NCBI GenBank assembly: GCA_022796795.1
Contig: JAAWJI010000032.1
Location: 1 to 47,245, forward strand
Direction of reading: 5' to 3'
DNA from: Lachnospiraceae bacterium
GTDB lineage: Bacteria; Bacillota; Clostridia; Lachnospirales; Lachnospiraceae
DNA: 47,245 nt
In this document: in pieces, positions 23,096 to 31,228 of the stretch
Layout: the number at the start of each line of letters is the position of its first letter
Position numbering within the stretch: the first letter of the stretch is position 1
Program-made: the position numbers and the translations under genes
The notes under the pieces: generated by a model
Databases searched by the model: none
What the model was told of the DNA's origin: nothing
What the model saw: the letters and a program-made list of their open reading frames with translations, nothing else

Positions 23096-24499
23096 TCAGG
23101 AGCTCTGCCCCTTTTTGCTGCGCTCATATTCCCGAAGAGAGGCCACAGCCTCTCCGGACATGGGCAGCAGGATGATCATGTTGAACACGGTCATGAGTCC
23201 CACGCCAATATCCCCCAGATCCCACACGAAGGTGTAGGCGGCCAGACCGCCGATAAAAAGCATGACCAGAGCCACGATCTTGTACAGGGTTTGGGAAAGC
23301 CAGTTATCCCCAAAGAGGTAGGCCACATTGGGACGGGCATAAAACAGGATGCCGATAAAGGTGGAAAAGCTAAAAAGCCACAGGATAACAGCGATAAAAA
23401 CGCCGCCGAAGGAACCCATATGGTGCTGCATAGCTGTCTGCAGCAGATCCATGCCCGTAAGGCCCCCCACCAGATCTGAGGGAGCCAGCAGCATAATCAT
23501 GGCTGTGCAGCTGCAGATTACAATGGTATCAATAAACACGCCGAAGGCCTGCAAAAGTCCTTCCTTTGCCGGATGGCTGATATCAGCCGCAGCTGCAGCG
23601 CAGGGAGCAGAGCCGCTTCCAGCTTCGTTGGAGAAAAGCCCCCGCTTCACTCCGTTCATGAGGACAGCCCCAAAGCCGCCGGCTGCCATCTGGCGAAGGC
23701 CAAAGGCCTCCTGAAAGATCTGGGAAAAGACAGCGGGAATAAGCCCGATATTTTTGACAATGATAAACAAGGTGATCAGCAGATAGAATCCGGCCATAAT
23801 GGGGACCACAATGTCCAGCACCTTTACGGTGGTATTTTTCCGCAACACGATAACAGCCGCCAGAATCACAAAGACAATGGTGGAGTAGAGCGGCGGAATG
23901 TGAAAGGCATTGTAGAAGGAGGAGGAAACCGAGTTACTGATTACCTGGCTGATCCCGCACCAGCAGATCAGACCAGACAGGGCAAAAAGGATGGCCAGAA
24001 TGGATTTGCCTCCCCTTTTGGGGTTTTTCCGCCTGCGGCTGATAAAATCATGGATATAGTAGGCGGGGCCTCCCCGGTATCCTCCGTAGAGAGGATCCTT
24101 TTCCTTGTAAATCTGCGCCAGCGTCCCCTCGGTAAAGGCTGTGGAGGAGCCGATGAGAGCTGTCACCCACATCCAGAACACAGCGCCAGCACCGCCTGCG
24201 GAGATCGCAGCTACTACGCCCACCAGATTGCCCATGCCCACCCGGGTCGCTGTGGAGATGACAAGAGCCTGGACGCCGGAGATGGCGTTCTGGCTGGAAT
24301 CCACCCGTTTTTCCCGGGTGATCCGCAGCATTTCCGGAAACAGACGCACCGGAAGAAAGCGGGTGCGAATGGTAAAATAGATTCCGGCAGGAATCAACAG
24401 CAGTACCAGCAGGGAGAGCCCCAGAGAGCCGCCTCCCGGCAGCGGGATCGTGATTAGATCTCCCCATAGAAAATTGTAGACAACAGTAATAATCCCCAT
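23096..24499 (-). CDS. Sodium:alanine symporter (AGCS family)
   Basis: This 467-residue membrane protein takes up alanine or glycine with sodium. About ten to eleven membrane segments are visible, with the family features PLPGGGSLGLSLL at the start, GGAGAVFWMWVTALIG, and GLFSNEAGSGSAPCAAAAA in the middle. The start at 24499 is chosen because GGAGAGGG lies directly upstream. An in-frame ATG 21 bases earlier lacks one. It is divergent from a LysR-type regulator, with a perfect palindrome between them (24515-24530), so that regulator probably controls it. It ends at a shared terminator. Confidence 0.92.
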   Translation of the reverse strand: MGIITVVYNFLWGDLITIPLPGGGSLGLSLLVLLLIPAGIYFTIRTRFLPVRLFPEMLRITREKRVDSSQNAISGVQALVISTATRVGMGNLVGVVAAISAGGAGAVFWMWVTALIGSSTAFTEGTLAQIYKEKDPLYGGYRGGPAYYIHDFISRRRKNPKRGGKSILAILFALSGLICWCGISQVISNSVSSSFYNAFHIPPLYSTIVFVILAAVIVLRKNTTVKVLDIVVPIMAGFYLLITLFIIVKNIGLIPAVFSQIFQEAFGLRQMAAGGFGAVLMNGVKRGLFSNEAGSGSAPCAAAAADISHPAKEGLLQAFGVFIDTIVICSCTAMIMLLAPSDLVGGLTGMDLLQTAMQHHMGSFGGVFIAVILWLFSFSTFIGILFYARPNVAYLFGDNWLSQTLYKIVALVMLFIGGLAAYTFVWDLGDIGVGLMTVFNMIILLPMSGEAVASLREYERSKKGQSS

Positions 24500-24514
24500 A
24501 ACCCTCTCCTTTTT

Positions 24515-24530
24515 TGTCATTTGTATGACA
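24515..24530. promoter_or_regulatory. Palindrome between symporter and LysR genes
   Basis: TGTCAT-TTGT-ATGACA is an exact inverted repeat. It lies in the symporter leader, just upstream of its ribosome binding site, and upstream of the lysR promoter. It is a candidate site for the LysR-type protein. That link is inference. Confidence 0.4.
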
Positions 24531-24545
24531 GATTTTAAAGCTTTC

Positions 24546-24574
24546 TTGCAGTTTCTTACCTCTCAGTATATAAT
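24546..24574 (+). promoter_or_regulatory. Promoter of the LysR-type regulator gene
   Basis: TTGCAG (24546-24551) and a perfect TATAAT (24569-24574) are separated by 17 bases, with a leader of about 80 bases. Confidence 0.65.
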
Positions 24575-24659
24575 ATGTGAAAACATTTGTAAAATAGATA
24601 GTTATAATAGGAGGTATCGAAAAATTAGATGCTGAGGTTATAGACTAGGAGGAAAGAGC

Positions 24660-25532
24660 ATGGATCTTAAAAATCTTCAGACCTTTATTATGGTAGCGGA
24701 GCTGGGAAGCTTTACCAAGGCGGCGGAAAAGCTGGGCTATTCCCAGTCCACGGTTTCCTTTCAGATTAAACAGCTGGAGACAGAACTGAACACCCAGCTT
24801 TTTGAGCGGATCAACCACACGGTGGCCCTGACAGAGAGGGGAAGAGAGAGCCTGAAATATGCCCATGAAATCGGCAAGCTGGCCCGGAAAATGGGGGAAG
24901 AGTCAGAGAGCGCCTCCCATGTCCAGGGGCATGTGCGGGTGGCTATGTCGGATTCCCTGTGCAGCCATCTGCTGGGAGAGAAGCTTCTCGATTTTTGGCG
25001 GCAATATCCGGGGATTACCCTCCAGGTAATCAACACAGGGACAGAAGAAATGTTTCGTCTCCTGGATCACAATGAGGCGGACTTTGTATTTACCCTGGAC
25101 AGCCATATTTACAATGCAGAGTATGTGATTGTACAGGAGGAAAAGGTGGGGATGCATTTCGTGACAGGCATGGAGAATCCGTTGCGGGGGCGAAAGAGCC
25201 TGTCTCTTCGGGAACTGATCTGCCAGCCCTTTATCCTGACGGAAAAGGGCATGAGCTACCGCAGGCTTATGGATGAGCGGCTGGCAGCTTTGTCCATGGA
25301 GGTACAGCCCATTTTGGAGGTGGGAAATACGGATGTGATCTGCCGTTTGGTGGAGCAGGGAGCCGGCATTTCTTTCCTGCCGGATTATGCCACAGAACAG
25401 TCCGTGGCAGAAGGCCGCATGAGCTACCTGGACACCCAGGAGCTTCCGGTAGAGGTCTGGAGGCAGATCCTCTACCACCGGGATAAATGGGTGTCGCCCC
25501 AGATGCAAAAAGTGATGGAGTTCTTCCGTTAA
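24660..25532 (+). CDS. LysR family transcriptional regulator
   Basis: This 290-residue regulator has the LysR winged helix at the N-terminus (MDLKNLQTFIMVAELGSFTKAA, then GYSQSTVSFQIKQLE) and a periplasmic-binding-like effector domain from about residue 90. AGGAGG lies 7 bases before the start. It is divergent from the alanine symporter, a common arrangement for a LysR protein and its target. The effector could be an amino acid but this is not shown by the sequence. It is convergent with murF, with 5 bases between stops. Confidence 0.92.
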   Translation: MDLKNLQTFIMVAELGSFTKAAEKLGYSQSTVSFQIKQLETELNTQLFERINHTVALTERGRESLKYAHEIGKLARKMGEESESASHVQGHVRVAMSDSLCSHLLGEKLLDFWRQYPGITLQVINTGTEEMFRLLDHNEADFVFTLDSHIYNAEYVIVQEEKVGMHFVTGMENPLRGRKSLSLRELICQPFILTEKGMSYRRLMDERLAALSMEVQPILEVGNTDVICRLVEQGAGISFLPDYATEQSVAEGRMSYLDTQELPVEVWRQILYHRDKWVSPQMQKVMEFFR

Positions 25533-25537
25533 TAAGA

Positions 25538-26911
25538 CTATATTTCCTGCCGCAGAGCCTTCACAATCTCCTCAAAATGCATGAAATGGGAGGCCTTGAC
25601 CAGAATAGAGTCCCCTCGTGTCAAAAGCAGAGGAAGGGCAGCCATAAGCTCCTCCCGGGAGGCGAACCAGCGCACGGCCTGGCCCGGATTCTTGGCCCGG
25701 GCTCCCCGCTCCATCTCCCGGGACAGTTCTCCTGCCAGAAGCAAAACGTCAATGCCGGCGTCTACGGCGTGACAGCCTACATTGTAGTGGAGCAGCTTTT
25801 CATGGGTGCCCAGCTCTCCCATATCGCCCAAAATGGCCACCTTACGCCCCAAGGCATTGGAGAGCACATCCAGGGAAGCACACATGGACACGGGATTTGC
25901 GTTGTAGCAGTCGTCCAGAATGGTCCATTTTTCCGTGTGTATCAGGTGATTGCGGCCGCTGACTGGGGTCAGGCTCTCGATGCCAGCCTTGATTTCCTCC
26001 CAGGACAGTCCCAGGGAAAGGCCCACAGCTGTTCCGGCCAGGGCATTGTATACCATGTGCATGCCGGGGATGGGAATGGTAACCGTGATTTCCTGGCAGC
26101 CGTCTGTAATCCGGCACCGGATTCCGTCCAGTCCTAGGTTTTCCACCTGATCGGCATAGAGATCCTGCTCTGGGGACATGCCGAAAAAGGCGGGGGCGGG
26201 AGTGCGGGTCTCCTTCAGGGTAATCAGCTTGTCGTCGTCCCCGTTGGCAATAACCTTGGCTCCAGGCTGGGCAAAGTCAAACATTTCCGTTTTGGCCCGC
26301 AGGATGCCGTCCCGGTCCTTAAGACTTTCCAGGTGGCACAGACCAATGTTGGTGAAAACGCAAATGCTGGGCCGGGCCATTTTGCTGAGCCGGTGCATCT
26401 CTCCGAAATCGCTAATGCCCATTTCCACCACGGCAGCCTCATGGCTGTCCTGAATCTGCAGCAGGGTCAGGGGAAGCCCGATCTCATTGTTGAGATTTCC
26501 CTCTGTCTTCAGGGTGGAAAAACGCTGGGAGAGTACGGCTGCGATCATTTCCTTGGTGCTGGTCTTTCCCACGCTGCCGGTAATGCCCACAATGGGAATG
26601 GTCAGGGTGCTGCGGTAGTATTCCGCAATATCTTTCAGGGCCTGCAAGGTGGAGGGCACCTGGATGCAGGGGCCGGCCGGGTGCTCCGGCAGGGTCTCGC
26701 ACACGCAGCAGGCAGCGCCCTTGGCAAAGACAGCGGGAATGTAGCTGTGGCCGTCCACCCGTTCCCCTTTGACGGCAAAAAACAAAAAGCCGGGCTGTAT
26801 TTTGCGGCTGTCCTGGGCGGCCCCGGTGATTTCCTTGGCAAAGGCTTCCTGTGGCCCTGTATAGGAGCCGCCGCAGGCAGCCGTAATTTTTTCCAGAGTC
26901 ATCTGTTTCAT
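25538..26911 (-). CDS. murF: UDP-N-acetylmuramoyl-tripeptide--D-alanyl-D-alanine ligase
   Basis: MurF adds D-Ala-D-Ala to UDP-MurNAc-tripeptide in the cytoplasm, the last step before lipid I. The protein has 457 residues with an N-terminal substrate domain, the ATP loop GSVGKTS (112-118), central motifs such as EMGISDFGEMHRLS, and the C-terminal domain with DDCYNANPVSM. The start at 26911 has AAAGGAG 12-14 bases upstream, a rather long spacing. An extension of 19 residues in frame has no ribosome binding site. It is the last gene of malQ-plsC-ddl-murF, directly after the ligase that makes its D-Ala-D-Ala substrate. Confidence 0.95.
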   Translation of the reverse strand: MKQMTLEKITAACGGSYTGPQEAFAKEITGAAQDSRKIQPGFLFFAVKGERVDGHSYIPAVFAKGAACCVCETLPEHPAGPCIQVPSTLQALKDIAEYYRSTLTIPIVGITGSVGKTSTKEMIAAVLSQRFSTLKTEGNLNNEIGLPLTLLQIQDSHEAAVVEMGISDFGEMHRLSKMARPSICVFTNIGLCHLESLKDRDGILRAKTEMFDFAQPGAKVIANGDDDKLITLKETRTPAPAFFGMSPEQDLYADQVENLGLDGIRCRITDGCQEITVTIPIPGMHMVYNALAGTAVGLSLGLSWEEIKAGIESLTPVSGRNHLIHTEKWTILDDCYNANPVSMCASLDVLSNALGRKVAILGDMGELGTHEKLLHYNVGCHAVDAGIDVLLLAGELSREMERGARAKNPGQAVRWFASREELMAALPLLLTRGDSILVKASHFMHFEEIVKALRQEI

Positions 26912-26989
26912 AATACAGGAATGCTCCTTTCTTCTTGGCGGATCGCGGATCTGGGCCGCGGAAAGCATAGTGTCTATGTGGTTTGTCTG

Positions 26990-28057
26990 TCAGATGTATT
27001 TCTGCAGGGAAACCTCCAGGATTTTCAGGCACAGATCCCCGAAGCTCCATCCCAGAACCGCCGCTTCCTGGGGCAGAAGACTGGTGGGGGTCATACCCGG
27101 CAGGGTATTGGCCTCCAGGCAGTAGACGGAGTTGTCGGAAGAATCCAGCATAAAATCCATGCGGGCATAGGCTTGCATGCCCAGGGCTTCAAAAACCTGT
27201 TCCGCATAGGACTGAATCTTTCGGGTCAGATCCTGGGGCAGGTCTGCTGGACAGGTCTCAATGGTGCTGCCGGCCTGATATTTATTCTTATAGTCATAAA
27301 AGCCCTGAAGGGGCGCGATTTCAATGATGGGAAGGGCTTTACCCTGAATGACGCTGACGGAAAATTCCCGTCCGATGATAAATTGCTCCACAATCACGTC
27401 TTCCCCAAAGGAAAGGGCATCCTCCAGGGCTTTGGAAAGCTCCTCCGGGGAGTTCACCCGGTAGGCCCCCACGCTGGAGCCGCCGCAGGCGGTTTTCACC
27501 ATACAGGGATAGGAGATCTGAGCCGGATCCGGCCTCTCCCCCTGCTTTACCACGCATCCCTTGGGGGTGGGAATGCCGTGTTTTTCAAAGAACTGCTTGG
27601 AAATGCCCTTGTCCATGGCCATGGCGCTGCTCAGGTAATCCGTTCCCGTGTAGCGGATACCCATAAGATCAAAGGCGGCCTGGATCCGTCCATCCTCCCC
27701 GCCTGCGCCGTGAAGAGCCAGAAATACCATGTCCGCCTGATCGCAGAGAGCCAGCACATTGGGACCGAACGCGCTTTTCCCTCCGTCCCTGCGCAGAGCC
27801 TTAACGGCCTCCAGATCGGGACTTGCCTCGGAGACGCCCTGGATGTCCCGGGCCCAGTCTATGTCCGCCTCAAAGAGGCCTTCCAGACAGTCGCCCGGCT
27901 CCTTGTAGCCCAGATACACATCCAGCAGGATCACCGGGAGGCCCTTTTCCTTCAGGGCAAGATATACCTGGCTTCCAGTGCTCAGGGACACGTCCCGCTC
28001 CGTGCTGATCCCCCCTGCCAGGACCACGATTTTCATAGATCTTATCTGATTTTCCAC
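26990..28057 (-). CDS. ddl: D-alanine--D-alanine ligase
   Basis: This ATP-grasp enzyme of 355 residues joins two D-alanines. Visible motifs are GGISTERDVSLSTG, LHGAGGEDGRIQ, the ATP-binding CGGSSVGAYRV, VEQFIIGREFSVSV, and the metal-binding ARMDFMLD and LEANTLPGMTP. The tyrosine of FYDYKNKY in the omega loop favours D-Ala over D-lactate, so the usual wall precursor is expected. The start is a GTG at 28057, placed 6 bases after AGGAGG. An ATG 21 bases later starts the conserved domain and is an alternative. An imperfect inverted repeat (28092-28165) fills the gap to plsC. Confidence 0.93.
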   Translation of the reverse strand: MENQIRSMKIVVLAGGISTERDVSLSTGSQVYLALKEKGLPVILLDVYLGYKEPGDCLEGLFEADIDWARDIQGVSEASPDLEAVKALRRDGGKSAFGPNVLALCDQADMVFLALHGAGGEDGRIQAAFDLMGIRYTGTDYLSSAMAMDKGISKQFFEKHGIPTPKGCVVKQGERPDPAQISYPCMVKTACGGSSVGAYRVNSPEELSKALEDALSFGEDVIVEQFIIGREFSVSVIQGKALPIIEIAPLQGFYDYKNKYQAGSTIETCPADLPQDLTRKIQSYAEQVFEALGMQAYARMDFMLDSSDNSVYCLEANTLPGMTPTSLLPQEAAVLGWSFGDLCLKILEVSLQKYI

Positions 28058-28091
28058 AAATTTCCTCCTCATAAATATCCGCCATTACATG

Positions 28092-28165
28092 GGCCAGTCT
28101 ACTGTTCGCCAAATGATACGCCTTCCTTCGATCTTCTGTGTCATTTAGCGGAAAGTAAACTGGCC
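28092..28165. repeat. Long imperfect inverted repeat between plsC and ddl
   Basis: GGCCAGT (28092-28098) pairs with ACTGGCC (28159-28165), and TTCGCCAAATGA (28105-28116) pairs with TCATTTAGCGGAA (28141-28153) with one bulge and one mismatch. No T-run follows on either strand, so it is not a simple terminator. As RNA it would form a long hairpin ending about 20 bases before the ddl ribosome binding site. Confidence 0.6.
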
Positions 28166-28172
28166 GGTACAA

Positions 28173-28904
28173 TTAAATAAGCGCGGCATTTTTGTCCAGC
28201 ATTTCCTGGATTTTCTGTTGCGTATAGGCGCCCAGGAACTTTCGTTCCTCCTTGGACAGCTCTTTGGGATAAATGGGCTCTCCATATTCCAGGATCACAC
28301 GGCAGGGACGGATAAAAGGAAGATGATTTTCGAAAATCTCTGCGGAGTTGGTGATCGCCATGGGAATAATGGGGCAGCCGGTCTTTTCCGCCATTTTCAG
28401 GCTCCCCTCCTTAAAGGGCATCATCTGATCCGTCCGGTTGCGGGTTCCCTCGGGGAAAATGCAGATGGAGATTCCATTTTTAATGTATTCAATTCCCTGC
28501 AAAATAGTTTTCAATCCCGCCTTCATATCCTCCCGATCCAGAAACAGGCAGTAGAGAGCCTTCATCCAATCCCGCAGGAGCCAGTAGCGCAGCATCTCCA
28601 CCTTTGCTACATAGCCGGTGAGCCTCGGACAGCGGGAGTAGGTGAGCAGAATATCAAAATAGCTGCGGTGGTTGCCGATGTAGAGGACTGCCTGGTCTTT
28701 GGGCACATGTTCCTGCCCGATGACGGTGGTCTTTACGCCGGTGGTCCACAGGATCAGCTTGAATGCGCCCTGTACTATGCGCAGGCAGCTGTAGTCCTTG
28801 GCATGCCTGTTGAATTTGCCGACGATCCATTCCACCAGAAGAACCGGGATGCCCAGGATCAGGAAGGAGAGGACGATAATTACCACCAGGATAAAACGTA
28901 TCAT
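28173..28904 (-). CDS. plsC: 1-acyl-sn-glycerol-3-phosphate acyltransferase
   Basis: PlsC makes phosphatidic acid at the cytoplasmic membrane. The 243-residue protein starts with one membrane segment (1-27) and has the acyltransferase motifs NHRSYFD (His79, Asp84) and FPEGTRNR (150-157). AGGTGG precedes the start. It sits between malQ (12 bases upstream) and ddl, so phospholipid and wall genes share a transcript with a glucan enzyme. Confidence 0.92.
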   Translation of the reverse strand: MIRFILVVIIVLSFLILGIPVLLVEWIVGKFNRHAKDYSCLRIVQGAFKLILWTTGVKTTVIGQEHVPKDQAVLYIGNHRSYFDILLTYSRCPRLTGYVAKVEMLRYWLLRDWMKALYCLFLDREDMKAGLKTILQGIEYIKNGISICIFPEGTRNRTDQMMPFKEGSLKMAEKTGCPIIPMAITNSAEIFENHLPFIRPCRVILEYGEPIYPKELSKEERKFLGAYTQQKIQEMLDKNAALI

Positions 28905-28916
28905 TTGTTCACCACC

Positions 28917-30434
28917 TTATCTGCCAAACAGGTTTGTCATCTGTTTCAGTCCCTGAGCCAGGCCGCTGTTTAACATTTCTGATTCATAGCGCCAGGACCA
29001 GTTTCCTGTGGGAGTGCCGGGCACATTCATACGGGCCTCGCTTCCCAGCTTCAGCACATCCTGCAGCGGGAAAATGGCGTATTTGGCAATGGTGCCCAGA
29101 CAAATGCGCATGAAGTCCCAGCTGATGCTGGAGCCGTCGGTGTTCATATAGCGGCGTACCTTATCCCGGGAATACTCGGAGGCGTGGGCATACCAGCCAG
29201 CAGTAGTATCGTTATCGTGGGTTCCTGTATAACAGATGCAGTTGCGGGTGTCAAACTGGTGGGGCAGAAAGGTGCTTTCGTCCCCGTCATAGGCAAACTG
29301 CAGCACACGCATGCCTGGGAATCCGAAGGTATCCCTCAACTTTTCCACCTCCGGGGTGATGATTCCCAGATCCTCCGCAAACAGCGGCAGTTCCCCGCCC
29401 AGGGCCTCCTGTACGGCGGTAAAAAGCTTTTCCCCGGGAGCTCGGTGCCAGGTGCCGCCCACTGCGTTGGGAGCCCCTGCAGGTACAGACCAGTAGGCCT
29501 CAAAGCCCCGGAAATGGTCAAGCCTGAGATAATCCACCTGATCCAGCTGGTTGCGGATCCGGGAAATCCACCAGGAAAAACCGTCGGCTTCATGGGCAGG
29601 CCAGTCGTAGAGCGGGTTGCCCCACAGCTGTCCCTCGGTGCAGAAATAATCAGGGGGCACTCCGGCCACCTCTGTGGGATGCCCCTTTTCATCCAGCTTA
29701 AACAGCTTCTTGTTTCCCCATACATCCGCGCTGTCCAGGGCCACAAAGATGGGAAGATCCCCGATAATGGCAATGCTGCGCTCATTGGCGTAAGCTTTAA
29801 GCTTATACCACTGGGAGTGGAACAGATATTGCAGGAATTTATGATAATCAATGCAAGTTTTCAGCTTTTTGTTCCAGAAAATCAGATCCTGGGGAGTGGG
29901 ATCCTGCAAGGAGGGCTCCCATTCCATCCAGCTGGCCCCCTCATGATATTCCTTTCCGGCCATGAACAGGCTGTACTGATCCAGCCAGAAGGCGTTGGCG
30001 ATGCAGAAGGAATCGAATTCTTCCAGAAGATTTTTATCGGCAGTGTGAAGAAAGGCTTCAAATGCCTTTTCGTAAAGTTTGGTCTTATATTCCCGGACCG
30101 CGGGGAAATCCACCGAATTCGCGGAAAACTTGGGAATTTGGGCCACATCTTCTGGAGTCAGGAGCTGCTGCTTTACCAAAAGCTCCGGGCTGATCAGCAG
30201 GGTATTTCCTGCGAAAACAGAATAGCCCTGATAGGGGGAATCCCCCAGAGTGGTGGGACAAAGGGGCAGAATCTGCCACAGATGCTGTCCCGCAGCGTGG
30301 AGAAAGTCCACAAAATCATAGGCGCCCTGTCCCAGATCCCCGATTCCGTAGGGAGAGGGGAAGGAAGTGGGATGCAGCAGAATGCCGCTGTAGCGGTAGT
30401 TGGTGTGATCGTCGGCTGAAGTTTTAAAATGCAT
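28917..30434 (-). CDS. malQ: 4-alpha-glucanotransferase (amylomaltase, GH77)
   Basis: MalQ transfers maltosyl and longer glucan units between alpha-1,4-glucans in glycogen or maltodextrin use. The 505-residue protein has the GH77 start SGILLHPTSFPSPYGIGDLG, the nucleophile Asp in YLRLDHFRGFEAYW, the acid/base Glu in FAEDLGIITPEV and the stabilising Asp in GTHDNDTTAGWY. Length is normal for a bacterial amylomaltase. GAGGAA lies 11 bases before the start. It is the first gene of malQ-plsC-ddl-murF and has a promoter at 30518-30546. Confidence 0.95.
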   Translation of the reverse strand: MHFKTSADDHTNYRYSGILLHPTSFPSPYGIGDLGQGAYDFVDFLHAAGQHLWQILPLCPTTLGDSPYQGYSVFAGNTLLISPELLVKQQLLTPEDVAQIPKFSANSVDFPAVREYKTKLYEKAFEAFLHTADKNLLEEFDSFCIANAFWLDQYSLFMAGKEYHEGASWMEWEPSLQDPTPQDLIFWNKKLKTCIDYHKFLQYLFHSQWYKLKAYANERSIAIIGDLPIFVALDSADVWGNKKLFKLDEKGHPTEVAGVPPDYFCTEGQLWGNPLYDWPAHEADGFSWWISRIRNQLDQVDYLRLDHFRGFEAYWSVPAGAPNAVGGTWHRAPGEKLFTAVQEALGGELPLFAEDLGIITPEVEKLRDTFGFPGMRVLQFAYDGDESTFLPHQFDTRNCICYTGTHDNDTTAGWYAHASEYSRDKVRRYMNTDGSSISWDFMRICLGTIAKYAIFPLQDVLKLGSEARMNVPGTPTGNWSWRYESEMLNSGLAQGLKQMTNLFGR

Positions 30435-30517
30435 GGCTTTGAGTTCCTCTCAGGATAAAATTGTATAAATGTTTGGCAGACCTGTGCAGACAGCACAAGG
30501 AGCCGAAACTTATAGAT

Positions 30518-30546
30518 ATTATAATCAAATTATCCGTAAAAAACAA
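30518..30546 (-). promoter_or_regulatory. Promoter of the malQ operon
   Basis: On the minus strand TTGTTT (30546-30541) and a perfect TATAAT (30523-30518) are separated by 17 bases. The leader is about 75 bases. Confidence 0.5.
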
Positions 30547-30586
30547 GAATAATGGAAGCTTTTTCCCGATAAGATGTATGGATTGG

Positions 30587-30650
30587 GTTACCATTCACAC
30601 CCACGCCAGTTTTTGAAAAGTTTTTATTTGATAAGGGTGTGAAAAGTAAC
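30587..30650. promoter_or_regulatory. Inverted repeat with 16-base arms upstream of the PrcB-like gene
   Basis: GTTACCATTCACACCC (30587-30602) and GGGTGTGAAAAGTAAC (30635-30650) match at 14 of 16 positions, separated by 32 bases. It lies between the malQ promoter and the lipoprotein gene. It may be a pair of protein binding sites or an RNA hairpin in the leader. No clear promoter for the lipoprotein gene is seen. Confidence 0.45.
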
Positions 30651-30681
30651 ATGGATTGTTACTGAGAAGGGAGGAGTTTTT

Positions 30682-31080
30682 ATGCGCAGAGTTTTTTTGC
30701 TGGGAATGATTGTAATTTTTTTATGCGGCTGCCAGCTGCAGACAGACAGCCGGGAGAAAGTGCGGGATCTGGAGTTTCTGGTGGTGGAGGAGGGGAAGGT
30801 GCCGGAGAAGCTTCTGGAGGCGGTGGAACAGAAGAAGGCGGAGCCTTTTAAGCTTACCTATCAGGATCAGGGCAACCTGTATCTGTGCGCCGGGTACGGA
30901 CAGCAGCCTACCGGGGGCTACAGCATTGCGGTGGAGGAGCTGTATCTGACAGAGAACGCCGTTTATTTTGACACCACCCTTATAGGGCCCGGGAAGGGGG
31001 AGACCTTGGCCGAGACCCCGTCCTATCCCTATATTGTGGTGATGACAGAGGATCCCGGACTTCCGGTGGTGTTTCAGTAG
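30682..31080 (+). CDS. PrcB-like lipoprotein (protease complex inhibitor family domain)
   Basis: The 132-residue product begins with a lipoprotein signal peptide ending in LCGC, with Cys17 as the lipidated residue. The mature part contains GYGQQPTGGYSIAVEEL, the hallmark of the PrcB C-terminal domain first described beside a bacterial protease, here in its minimal form. The function in Clostridia is not established. GGGAGGAG precedes the start. It lies upstream of the SipL-like gene with a gap of 148 bases and might be co-transcribed with it. Confidence 0.8.
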   Translation: MRRVFLLGMIVIFLCGCQLQTDSREKVRDLEFLVVEEGKVPEKLLEAVEQKKAEPFKLTYQDQGNLYLCAGYGQQPTGGYSIAVEELYLTENAVYFDTTLIGPGKGETLAETPSYPYIVVMTEDPGLPVVFQ

Positions 31081-31228
31081 GCCCGGTATGAAAGTGTTGT
31101 AAGGGAAAACATCCGGGCTTTGGCAGTGTTTTGCCAGGCCCGTCATAAATGGGGAAGCGCTGGCATATAGTGGTAAAAACAGCCAGAGGAAAAAGGACGG
31201 CAAAACAGAATTTTGAGGAGGTAAACAG

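Noticed and set aside
27870..28172. Minus-strand open frame of 100 codons starting between plsC and ddl.
   Set aside because: Two thirds of it overlaps ddl in another frame, it starts at a TTG without a ribosome binding site, and its first part coincides with an inverted repeat that better explains the conservation of sequence.
26333..28180. Very long plus-strand open frame (over 600 codons) opposite murF and ddl.
   Set aside because: It is antisense to two clear enzymes, has low-complexity His/Gly/Gln-rich translation and no ribosome binding site. It follows from the codon bias of the genes on the other strand. Similar antisense frames at 222-1364, 30980-32695, 29184-30419 and 23573-24457 were set aside for the same reason.
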